A stretch of 27,088 nucleotides of DNA from the NCBI GenBank assembly GCA_000482145.1, contig AUXH01000224.1, positions 1 through 27,088 of the forward strand, in the 5' to 3' direction. The stretch comes from Strigomonas culicis (taxonomy: Eukaryota; Euglenozoa; Kinetoplastea; Trypanosomatida; Trypanosomatidae). The notes under the pieces were generated by a model, which saw nothing but the letters and a program-made list of their open reading frames with translations, was not told the DNA's origin and did no database searches. Shown in pieces: positions 14,914-22,638 of the stretch (positions are counted from its first letter, which is position 1; every line of letters starts with the position of its first letter). The position numbers were made by a program, and so were the translations under genes.

Positions 14914-17900
14914 CTACTTGCGTTTCATGATCTTGTCAGGGGTCAGGACCACGCGCTGATACCCGCTGGGCGTGCGCACAAAGCAGCCGCTCTGACTCCC
15001 CGTGCCGGTGTTGCTGCGCTGGAACGTCTTGCCGCCCGCCGCGGGTGAGTTGATGCGGCGCCTCGCGGCCGCCGCGTTTGCGTTGGCGGTGGCGGTGGCC
15101 TGCCGCTGCCGCGCCGTGACGGACGGCGTCTCGGCACTACTCATCGTCTTCTGAAGGGCGGGCGGCAGGTTATTGGTGTAGTGTGCGCGGCCGCTATCCA
15201 GCCGGGCGGCGGCGTCCGCTGCGGTGGCGGCGGCGGGGCCGCTGCCGCCGGAGGCGCCGCGCGAGCGGTGCACCACGCAGTCCATCTCCGTCGGGCGGGG
15301 CGGCGCCTCCGCGGCGGCCTTGGTGGCGGCGGCGGCGGCGCCGGTCCCGCTCGCGCTGCGCTGGGGCGCCTGGCTGGGCGGCGTCGCGCCCACGGTGCGC
15401 GGGCTGCCGCCGCCGCGCCCGCCGTTGACCGCCGTCAGCGGCAGCGTGCCCTTCACCGGCGTCCGCGCCGCCGCGGCGTCCTTGCGCCTGCTCTCGCTGG
15501 CGGGGACGGCGGCCGCCGCCGTCGCGCTGGCGAGCTGCTCCTGTAGCCGCCGCTCGCTCTCCTCCATGCGGGTCAGCTGCTTCAGGAGCGCCTCCGTGTC
15601 GTGCCCCTTCGCGCGCAGCTCGCGCTGCGCCTCGTCGAGGGAGGTCTGCAGGTCGAACTGGATCTTGCCGAAGTCGCTGAGGTCCGTCTCCATCTCTTTG
15701 AGCTGCCGCGCGAGCGCGTCCTTCTCCTGCTGCGCGGCGCGCAGCTCCTCCTCCAGCGCGACCCGGCCGGCCGCCTCCCCCTCCGCGCCCGCCGGCACGA
15801 GCCGGCTGTCGCGGACACTGCCGCCCGCGACGAGCGTCGACCCGCGCTGCAGCCGTTTGAGCTGCGACTCGAGCTCCAGCTTGCTCGCGATGAGCCGCCG
15901 CTCCATCCGCCGCGTGCGCTCCACCTCCTGCTGCATCTGCACCACGTCGTTCTCCTTCGCCTCGAGGGCGCGCTGCAGATCCGCCTCCCGCGCCGAGGGC
16001 GCCGCCGCCTTCAGTGCCTTCTCCGCCTTGTCGAGCTTGGCTGCGAGCGCGTCTTGCTCGACCTTCGCCTTCTGCTCCTGGCGCTTCAGCTCGGCCTCGA
16101 GGCGCGTGACGGCCGCCGCGGTCGGCGTGGCGCCGCGCTTGGCGGCGGTGTCCGCGCGCGCGGCCAGCGCCTTCAGCTCCTGCTGCAGCGCCGCCCCCTC
16201 CGCCTCCTTCGCCTGGAGCGCCTTCTCCAGCTCCGCGGTGCGCTCGCGCTGCTGCGTCAGGGCGCTCTGCGTGTTGCTGGCCGCGTTCGCGAGCAGCTCC
16301 GCGCGCGCGGCGAGCGTGCTGCCCGCAGGCGCCACCTCCTTGGGCAGCACGCGGTCGTAGACGGCTGACAGGTCGTCCAGCTGCCGCGCCAGGTCCTGCG
16401 CGCGCGCGGTCTTGGCCTCGAGGAGCTTGCCCTTCTGCCCGTCGCTCGCACCGACGCGCTTCGCGAGCGCGTCGCACTTGTTCTTCTCCGTCGCCAGCAT
16501 CTTCTGCAGTGCACCCTTCTCGCGGGTGAGGGTGCCCGCCTCCTCCTGCGCCGCCCGCAGGTCGCGGCGCAGCTGCTCCGCCTCCTTCTCCGCCGCGCGC
16601 AGCTTGGTGTCGGACGCCTTGAGCTGGTTGTTCTTGCGCCCCAGCGCGCCCTCCGACTCCGCGAGCTGCTCCTTGAGCTCCTGCGCGGCCTGCCGCGCCT
16701 GCTCCGCCTCCGCCCGGTGGCGCGCGGCCTCGTCCGCCAGCTGCTGCGCGCGCGCCGCCTCGCGCTCGTAGGCCGCGTAGGTTTCCTTCACGGTGTCCTC
16801 CGTCTCGGTGAGCGCCGCGGCGACCTCCTCGTCGGTCGCCTCGCGGGCCGTGTCGCGGCGGTCGACGGACGCCTCCAGCGCGCGCAGCCGTCGTGTGAGG
16901 CTCTCCGCGTCGGCCTGCGCGCGCTGCGCCGCCGCCCGCGCGGTCTCAAGGTCGGCCGCGAGCGCCATCGCGTCGCGCACGGTCGCGTGCTGCGCCTTCG
17001 CCGCGGCGCGCGCGGTCAGCGCCTCCAGCTCCGCGAAGGCGTGGCGCAGCAGGCGGGCGTCGAGGTCCTCGGCGGAGAGCGACGCCGGGTGGCGGATGGC
17101 CAGCTCGACGCTCACGCCCTCCGCGCTGTGAAGCACCTCCACCTCCGTGAGCGCGCTGGGCGCCACCTCCGCGACGGCGGCGATCGCCTTGAGCAGGGCC
17201 GCGCGGAAGGGCTCCGGGGAGTCGAGCCACGCGAGGGCGTAGTCCCTCCCGCGCAGGAAACAGTAGTGCGTCGTCTTGACGAGCGCGCCGCCGCGGGGGG
17301 CCGCCGTCGTCGGCGGTGCGACGGCGCTGCCGCCGTGCTGCAGACCCTCCTCCGCCGCGCGGTAGCGCATCTCCGCGGTCGCGAGGAGCTGCTCCTTCGC
17401 GTCGACGCGGTAGCGCAGCTCCTGGAGCTGCGCCGCCTGCAGCCGCAGCTGCGCCGCGGCCGCGCTCGCCTCCTGCTGCGCCGTGCGCAGCGCCGCGTGA
17501 CAGTCCGCCGCGTCGCGCTGCGCCGCCGCGAGCTGCGCCTCAGCCGCGCGCAGGCGGTCACGCAGCGCCTGCTGCGCCTGGGCGGACGCGGGTACGAGGT
17601 AGTCCGCGGCGTCGCCGCTGCCGCCGCCGCCGCCGGCGACGCGCGACTTGAGCGCGGCCACCTCGCGCTCCGCCGCCTCAAGGGCGCTGCGGTGGAGGCC
17701 CTCCTCCCGCTGCAGCGCGCGGAGCTGCAGTGCCTGCTTCTGCATCGCGTCGCGAATGCTGTCCATCAGAGTCGCCGTGGCGCCCTCCGCCCTGTCGGCC
17801 TTCCCGCACGCGCCGGGCAGGTTCGCGTCGCTGCGCTGCCGCAGCGCGCGGCCGTCCGCGAGGGTGGCCTGCATTTCCCGCAGGAACCCGTCGCAGAGCG

Positions 17901-18192
17901 CGACGTGCGCATCGAGGGAGCGCCACACGTCGTCGCGAAACTTGTACTCGTGCGTGAGGGCGCGATAGCGCTCCGCCTCGGCCACCTGCGCGTTGTACGC
18001 CTCGCGCAGCTCCGTGTGGTCCTCCTCGAGGTCGCGGCAGTACGCCTCGAGCTGGCGCTCCTGCGCCCCGTCGCGGCTGTCTGTCGCGGAGGAGGCGGAG
18101 TGCTGCCGATGCGGCCGGGGGATGCCGCTGCCGTGCGGCGCGTTCGCGTCACGGCGGTTCGGGCGCGTCTGAACCTTCTCCGGCGTGGGCAT
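14914..18192 (-). CDS. Large coiled-coil protein with a FAZ1-like conserved domain
   Basis: The 1092-aa protein is dominated by Ala/Glu/Arg/Gln-rich heptad-type coiled coil: residues 45-290, 395-600 and 640-895. Inserted at about 305-395 is a globular module, VKTTHYCFLRGRDYALAWL... to ...VELAIRHPASLSAEDLDARLL. It aligns by eye with a module in the WD40/coiled-coil protein at 26787-22639 and with the pattern of the flagellum attachment zone protein 1 (FAZ1) conserved domain of trypanosomatids. The last 190 residues are low-complexity, basic and rich in Ala/Thr/Ser, ending TPDKIMKRK. The N-terminus is also basic and disordered (1-40). FAZ proteins form the filament that links the flagellum to the cell body; a FAZ, basal-body or flagellar structural role is inferred. 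ATG 18192 lies 45 nt after a strong acceptor. Myosin-tail-like similarity would be only compositional. Confidence 0.85.
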   Translation of the reverse strand: MPTPEKVQTRPNRRDANAPHGSGIPRPHRQHSASSATDSRDGAQERQLEAYCRDLEEDHTELREAYNAQVAEAERYRALTHEYKFRDDVWRSLDAHVALCDGFLREMQATLADGRALRQRSDANLPGACGKADRAEGATATLMDSIRDAMQKQALQLRALQREEGLHRSALEAAEREVAALKSRVAGGGGGSGDAADYLVPASAQAQQALRDRLRAAEAQLAAAQRDAADCHAALRTAQQEASAAAAQLRLQAAQLQELRYRVDAKEQLLATAEMRYRAAEEGLQHGGSAVAPPTTAAPRGGALVKTTHYCFLRGRDYALAWLDSPEPFRAALLKAIAAVAEVAPSALTEVEVLHSAEGVSVELAIRHPASLSAEDLDARLLRHAFAELEALTARAAAKAQHATVRDAMALAADLETARAAAQRAQADAESLTRRLRALEASVDRRDTAREATDEEVAAALTETEDTVKETYAAYEREAARAQQLADEAARHRAEAEQARQAAQELKEQLAESEGALGRKNNQLKASDTKLRAAEKEAEQLRRDLRAAQEEAGTLTREKGALQKMLATEKNKCDALAKRVGASDGQKGKLLEAKTARAQDLARQLDDLSAVYDRVLPKEVAPAGSTLAARAELLANAASNTQSALTQQRERTAELEKALQAKEAEGAALQQELKALAARADTAAKRGATPTAAAVTRLEAELKRQEQKAKVEQDALAAKLDKAEKALKAAAPSAREADLQRALEAKENDVVQMQQEVERTRRMERRLIASKLELESQLKRLQRGSTLVAGGSVRDSRLVPAGAEGEAAGRVALEEELRAAQQEKDALARQLKEMETDLSDFGKIQFDLQTSLDEAQRELRAKGHDTEALLKQLTRMEESERRLQEQLASATAAAAVPASESRRKDAAAARTPVKGTLPLTAVNGGRGGGSPRTVGATPPSQAPQRSASGTGAAAAATKAAAEAPPRPTEMDCVVHRSRGASGGSGPAAATAADAAARLDSGRAHYTNNLPPALQKTMSSAETPSVTARQRQATATANANAAAARRRINSPAAGGKTFQRSNTGTGSQSGCFVRTPSGYQRVVLTPDKIMKRK
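17008..17280 (-). other. FAZ1-like globular domain (diverged copy)
   Basis: Residues about 305-395 of the 1092-aa protein. Shared with the second copy at 24853-25119 are an aromatic strand at the start, a helix following FR/CF, the E-G-x-x-V beta segment, the HP-[AS]-S-[LV]-S dipeptide turn and the E-L/D-L-x-x-R-L helix. Assignment is by eye. Confidence 0.55.
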
Positions 18193-18237
18193 CGACGTGG
18201 TGTGACGATGACAATGACGACCAAAGAGTGAACGAAT

Positions 18238-18300
18238 CTAATAGAGGGGAAAAAAAAATGTAGAGCGTAACAGGAATAAAGAACAAAACAAAAAAAAAAC
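18238..18300 (-). promoter_or_regulatory. Predicted trans-splice acceptor of the FAZ1-domain coiled-coil gene
   Basis: The minus strand shows T-rich tracts ending CATTTTTTTTTCCCCTCTATTAG, with AG at 18239-18238. The predicted 5'UTR before ATG 18192 is 45 nt. Confidence 0.7.
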
Positions 18301-18983
18301 TAAAAAAATGAATCTACGGTCACTCTATCTACACCTTTAAGCAGAAGGAGGGTAAGGGGGGAAGGGGAAAACAATCAAAAATGAAAAAAGTCAGCATCAC
18401 AAACGTTGCAGTCGCACAACGGCATCATTTTTTGTTTCTCCCTTTTACGCGTTCACTTTTTTTCTTCTGGCTGTTCTTTTCCGTATGTGAGGGAAAACAA
18501 ATAGTGCTTACATTTCATTTATATATATATGACAAGATGCTCCTTGTATAGAGATACCATTCGGAGCGATGGAGAGTGACCATAAGGCAAACACACTCTT
18601 TAGATATACAACACAGAGAACTGAAGTCAATCGAGAATATGAGGGAAACTAAACAACGAAAAACAACAACAACGAGAAAAAAAAGTCAGTGAAAAACAAC
18701 TAGAAGAGGTGTAAGCTTATTTAATGAAGATAAACTGTCCCTCACTAGAAAAAAAAAAATGATTTTCACAAACGGGAAAACAGAAACAAAGAAGGAGCCA
18801 TCACCAACAAGCGAAAGTGGCACATACATTCATGGCGCTTATTATCTGTTTTCCCCTTCTTCTCCTTGACATTATATTGTAGTTTTCTACTTCATTATTT
18901 CCTTTTTACTTCATACTTTTGATCAGAGGCGAAATTATGAAATTTCCTTTTTTTTTCTCGAGTTGGACTCTCAGGACACATAG

Positions 18984-19007
18984 ACACACACACACACACA
19001 CACACAC
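18984..19007. repeat. (AC)n microsatellite
   Basis: A 24-bp ac dinucleotide run in the long spacer, (TG)n on the transcribed strand. Confidence 0.9.
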
Positions 19008-19396
19008 GGACACGCCTTACAAATAACACTACAGAGAAAATAATAATATTACGAAAAAAAAAAGAATTACATATAAAAGGAGAAAGAACGGCTCTATCTT
19101 TCATCCATTTGGTGCTCTCTACTATTCCGTGTGAGTGCTTTCATGTGCTCCACATACACTTTTTCTCTCCTTTTAGATTCTTCATTTTCTGTTTCGAGAG
19201 GAAAAAAAAGAATTAACATAAAGCTACATGTATATGCATACATTTACATATATGCTGTGTACATACAAAAAGTCCGAAGAAAGGGAAACGCGTCACACAA
19301 TGAATAGGAATAGCAAGAACAAGGATAATAATGATACTGGTTTAGTTACTTATTTATTTAAATATTTAGTGTTGTTGTTCTTAACTTACATGTCAC

Positions 19397-19624
19397 TCAA
19401 ATCATTTTATGATAGTTCTTACCGATATCGTTTTCAACTAGACTTTCGTTCTTTCCGTACTTCTTCTGCTTCTTCACAATCAAGCATCCTGAAGAACGTA
19501 AAGAAAAGTCCGGTGAAAAGGCACGATTAGCAAACCAAAAGAAAAAAATAAAAATGATAACTATGAGATACAGCGTTAAGGCAACGTGCCTGGGCCAGTA
19601 GCGGTGCGTCACGCGCACGTACAT
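19397..19624 (-). CDS. Doubtful 75-codon ORF, single predicted membrane segment
   Basis: The ATG at 19624 opens a 75-codon frame in the transcribed direction. The first 15 codons are GC-rich (MYVRVTHRYWPRHVAL), followed by a hydrophobic stretch TLYLIVIIFIFFFWFA and a Lys-rich tail with AAG preferred over AAA. It lies in the longest spacer, just after a strong pyrimidine tract. Against it, the first AG after that tract (19591-19590) lies inside the ORF, so splicing there would remove the ATG. The hydrophobic part could also be a T-tract read as codons. No homologue is recognised. It is kept only as a candidate small membrane protein. Confidence 0.2.
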   Translation of the reverse strand: MYVRVTHRYWPRHVALTLYLIVIIFIFFFWFANRAFSPDFSLRSSGCLIVKKQKKYGKNESLVENDIGKNYHKMI

Positions 19625-19756
19625 GACGAACAGGAGAGAGAAACAGCAACAGAAAAAAAAATGTAGGTGCGATTACGGCAAAGGGAAGAGCACACCATAT
19701 ATACATATATGAAAGAAACAACCCACCCATAACAAAAACAACAGTAGCAAAGAAAA
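19590..19756 (-). promoter_or_regulatory. Orphan acceptor-like tract: 165-nt AG-free pyrimidine-rich run ending in AG
   Basis: On the minus strand there is no AG dinucleotide from 19756 down to 19592. The stretch is pyrimidine-rich (for example TTTTTTTTTCTGTTGCTGTT then TCTCTCCTG) and ends in CTGGCCCAG, with AG at 19591-19590. This resembles a trans-splice acceptor with an AG exclusion zone, but no clear gene follows. A second acceptor-like site (TTTACGTTCTTCAG) ends near 19490. Confidence 0.45.
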
Positions 19757-19900
19757 CTAATATTAAGTGTATGTTTCTGCACACCATTGGTTTTTGTTCC
19801 CTCTCCTTCGTGTTGTGTTTGCATGGGAGTTCTTCGTTGTGCTTCTCTTCACTCTTATCGCTGGTATTCCTACACTTAATATGTACCACGCTCTTACCCG

Positions 19901-21757
19901 TTAGAGGTCGGCTTTCTCCTCCGCCTTGGCGCGCTGCAGCTCCTCGCAGCGCTCGCGGGCCGCGTCGAGCTCGGCCATGAGCTTCTCGTTCAGCTCCTGC
20001 GCGTGGATGAGGTCGCTGGAGAGGTTCGTCAGCTCCTCGCGGTTGATGCGGGTCTGGCGCTCGTACTGCCGCACTTGCTGCTCCAGCTGCTCCGTGTTGC
20101 CGCTGGGCGTCGCGGCGGGGTCCGCGTGGGCCGCGGCCACCTTCTCGGCGCGCGCGCGGAAGAGGTCGCGCTCGGCGGTCACCTCCCGCAGCTGGCGCGC
20201 CAGCGCCTCCTGCGCGGGGCTGTCGGTGGCCGCACGGGGGGCCGCGGCCTTCGGCTCCTGGCGCGGCGGGACGGTCGGCTCGCGGCGCACCTGCGAGGTG
20301 CGGGACCGCTCCGCCTCGAGATCCTCCTCGTGGTCGCGGTGGATGGACTTCTCCAGCTTGTCCAGCGGCACGTACTCCTCGTCCTCTTCGTCGTCGTCGT
20401 CGTCATCGTTGTACGCGCCGAGCGCCGGCTCGTCCTGCTGCGCCTCGAGCACGGCGGAGCTCTCGTTGATGGTCTCGACGACGGAGCGGCGGCAGCGCGC
20501 GACGCTCTGACGCAGCTCCCGGTCCCGCTCCTGCATCTCCGCGAGCCGCGCGGCCGCCTCGTCGTCCACGTGCTGCGCGGCCTGCTCCTGCTTGGCGATG
20601 CTGGCGAGCGAGGCGGCGTTGCGCGAGCGGCGGCGCACCGGCATCGGCACCGCGACCTGCTCCCCGCCGAGCGCGCCGCTCTCGGGGTAGAGGCAGCTCC
20701 AGCACTGCCACTGGCCGTCCGCCGTCGTGGCCCACACGTTCTGCACCAGCGTCCGCTGGACGGGCAGGAGCGCCATCGTGAAGCGCGGGCGGCCCGCGCT
20801 GCTCGGCGGCTGCGACGTCTGGTGGGCGACGGACTTGGTGCGGCGGTTCAGGATGACCATCGTGCCGTTCTTCGCGCCGGTCCACACGGTGTCCTCCACC
20901 TGCCGCATCGTCACGATGGGCGCGCGCTGCGCCTGCACCGCCATGGTGCACGCCATCGACGTGAGGTCCCACACCCGTATGACGCCGTCGTCGCCGCCGG
21001 TCCACAGCTCGGCGGTGTCCTCCATCGCCAGCGCGCTCAGCACGGACTTCTCCGTGTCGAGGATCGCGATGCAGGCGGCGGCGGCCGGCGCCGCGGGGTT
21101 CCACACGCGCACCGTGCCGTCGTCGCTGCCGGAGGCGATGCGCGCGGCGCCCGTCTCCGGGTCCTTGTACGTGACGAGGCAGCGCACCGTGTTGGCGTGG
21201 CCGGACAGCATGCGCTCGTAATGGTAGTCCTCCGCGTCCCACTGGTACACCTTCCAGTCCGCGCCGCCGGTGTACACGTAGCCGCCGGCCTCCACGAGCG
21301 CGTGCACCGCGGAGGTGTGCTTCGTCGTCTCGAAGACCTTCCGCATCGTGTCGAGGTGGAAGACGCGGACGGCGCCGTCGGTGTAGCCGGCCCACATACG
21401 CCCGCGCGCCTTCAGCAGCACGAGCGGCGTGCTGCGGCCGAACGCGTCGATGCGCCCAATCTCGTAGCCGAGCGGCGCCATGCGCACAGTGATGGTGCCG
21501 TCCGCCTCGCCGGTCCAGGCCGTGCCGTGGAGGCCGAGCGCGACGCAGCGCGAGTGGCCCGGGAAGCGGCTCGTCACGCTAATGCTGTCGCTCGTGATCT
21601 GGTTGTCCTGCACGAGCGCGCCGAGGCTTTGGGCGGCGTCGAGCGGGCTCGCCTGCTTCTTGGACCCGCGCCGGCCGCCGGCCTTCTTACCGACGGGCTT
21701 CCTCCCGGTGCCCTTCGGCGTGGGGACCGCGGAGTCGTTGAGACCGTTGAAGTTCAT
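19901..21757 (-). CDS. WD40 beta-propeller plus coiled-coil protein (shorter paralogue)
   Basis: The 618-aa protein starts with a basic disordered stretch (1-45), then a WD40 propeller (about 60-360). Repeat signatures include TAWTGEADGTITVR (79-92), MWAGYTDGAVRVFH (121-134), YVYTGGADWKVYQWD (160-174), ASGSDDGTVRVWN (208-220) and LWTGGDDGVIRVWD (251-264). A linker, an acidic run of consecutive Asp/Glu (450-461) and two coiled coils (395-425, 512-612) follow. Propellers are protein-docking scaffolds; the coiled coil suggests a cytoskeletal assembly role (inference). The propeller is clearly paralogous to that of the next gene upstream (26787-22639), sharing YTGG-x-DWKV-x-QW and the SG-x-DDGT blade, but no FAZ1-like module is visible and the tail is much shorter. 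ATG 21757 is followed at once by coding-like sequence. Trypanosomatid inositol-phosphatase propellers look similar, but no phosphatase domain is present. Confidence 0.88.
   Translation of the reverse strand: MNFNGLNDSAVPTPKGTGRKPVGKKAGGRRGSKKQASPLDAAQSLGALVQDNQITSDSISVTSRFPGHSRCVALGLHGTAWTGEADGTITVRMAPLGYEIGRIDAFGRSTPLVLLKARGRMWAGYTDGAVRVFHLDTMRKVFETTKHTSAVHALVEAGGYVYTGGADWKVYQWDAEDYHYERMLSGHANTVRCLVTYKDPETGAARIASGSDDGTVRVWNPAAPAAAACIAILDTEKSVLSALAMEDTAELWTGGDDGVIRVWDLTSMACTMAVQAQRAPIVTMRQVEDTVWTGAKNGTMVILNRRTKSVAHQTSQPPSSAGRPRFTMALLPVQRTLVQNVWATTADGQWQCWSCLYPESGALGGEQVAVPMPVRRRSRNAASLASIAKQEQAAQHVDDEAAARLAEMQERDRELRQSVARCRRSVVETINESSAVLEAQQDEPALGAYNDDDDDDEEDEEYVPLDKLEKSIHRDHEEDLEAERSRTSQVRREPTVPPRQEPKAAAPRAATDSPAQEALARQLREVTAERDLFRARAEKVAAAHADPAATPSGNTEQLEQQVRQYERQTRINREELTNLSSDLIHAQELNEKLMAELDAARERCEELQRAKAEEKADL
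20391..20409. repeat. GTC/GAC trinucleotide run encoding poly-Asp
   Basis: A gtcgtc run inside the 618-aa WD40 gene is read on the minus strand as consecutive GAC/GAT Asp codons in the acidic linker. Confidence 0.8.
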
Positions 21758-22638
21758 TCTGATGGTGGTGATGGGGATGGTGATCGCGATGTGCTACGGT
21801 TGTGTGTGGTGCTCCAAGTGGGTTGGAGAAGTAAGCCAATAAATAAGATAATAACAATGATTAAAAAAAAAAGTGTTGCTCTTGTTGTTCGAATGGATCG
21901 GAACTACGAATGAATGGAAGCGTGAGGAGGGAGGCAGTCATATATAATACACATATGTGTGTTTATTCACACATCATCAGTCTTCACTGAAGCCGAGCAA
22001 AGAGTGTGGCGATAGCAGTCGTGAAGATCGGCCACATTTTGTCTTCTATTTGATGTTCTAAAAATATAGATAAACTATCGCATTATAATTCTTATTCGTA
22101 CACAGTGAGGCAAACAAGGAGACCCATGGGAGAGCAAAGGGAACAATGCAGTGAAGACCTTAACCGCTTTGGTATAATCTACGAGTCTAAACAAGCGAGT
22201 TGTATGTATAGAGATGTATATCTGTGAAGCGCATTTGGTACAGATTTCCACTCACAATGAAGATAAAACAAACATAAATACACATCACCAAACAAACAAA
22301 CAAACAAAAAAAAGCGAAGGGAGAAAAACACGGCCACTACTGATTATCATTGATTTCTGTGTCTGTAGCTGCACGCCAATCCACGAGAATGTGAGAACCA
22401 CAGAAGTAGATTCCATTTCTGCAAAGCAAAAGGACAGGGGCAGCAACAGCAAACCAAGGAACAAAACAATAGCGATGTACAGTATACATTGTGTGGGAAA
22501 AAAAAAACAAATATGTGCAAGGCCACGCAAGAGAAATTGCACTAGCGAAAACGAAGAAAAGGAAACGGACCAGCAACGGCACCAACAGCATGGACGAACA
22601 ACCAATTGCACCATCTATTTTGATATCGATGGGACACT
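21758..22638. other. Intergenic spacer between the two WD40 genes (881 bp)
   Basis: AT-rich spacer. ORFs crossing it are antisense extensions or Phe/Lys-rich noise. No gene, RNA or mobile-element remnant is recognised between the paralogues. Confidence 0.7.
21812..21872 (-). promoter_or_regulatory. Candidate trans-splice acceptor of the 618-aa WD40 gene
   Basis: The minus strand has a run of T residues, then ATTGTTATTATCTTATTTATTGG and CTTACTTCTCC. The first AG afterwards is at 21813-21812 and another is at 21795-21794, 36-55 nt before the ATG. Confidence 0.55.

Larger units (their letters stand above)
18193..19900. other. Longest intergenic spacer (1708 bp)
   Basis: AT-rich, with a (CA)n run, many homopolymers, a GC-rich islet (about 19580-19624) and an orphan acceptor-like tract. 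It is much longer than the other spacers (315-1255 bp), so a small gene or ncRNA might be hidden here. Apart from the doubtful ORF at 19397-19624 I see none. Confidence 0.6.

Noticed and set aside
18895..19104. 69-codon minus ORF with a Val/Cys run
   Set aside because: It spans the second (TG)n run; no acceptor or coding bias supports it.
19228..19530. 100-codon plus-strand ORF in the long spacer
   Set aside because: AT-rich, opposite strand to the array, with no recognisable domain.
19527..19889. 120-codon minus ORF with apparent membrane segments
   Set aside because: It begins just after the stop of the 618-aa gene and its hydrophobic runs are pyrimidine tracts; it overlaps the AG-free acceptor zone.
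20003..21913. Long plus-strand ORFs opposite the WD40 and coiled-coil genes (also 16717-18231, 24931-26871, 22214-23173)
   Set aside because: All are Arg/Leu/His/Ala- or Ser-rich complements of strong minus-strand genes and start or end in AT-rich UTR.
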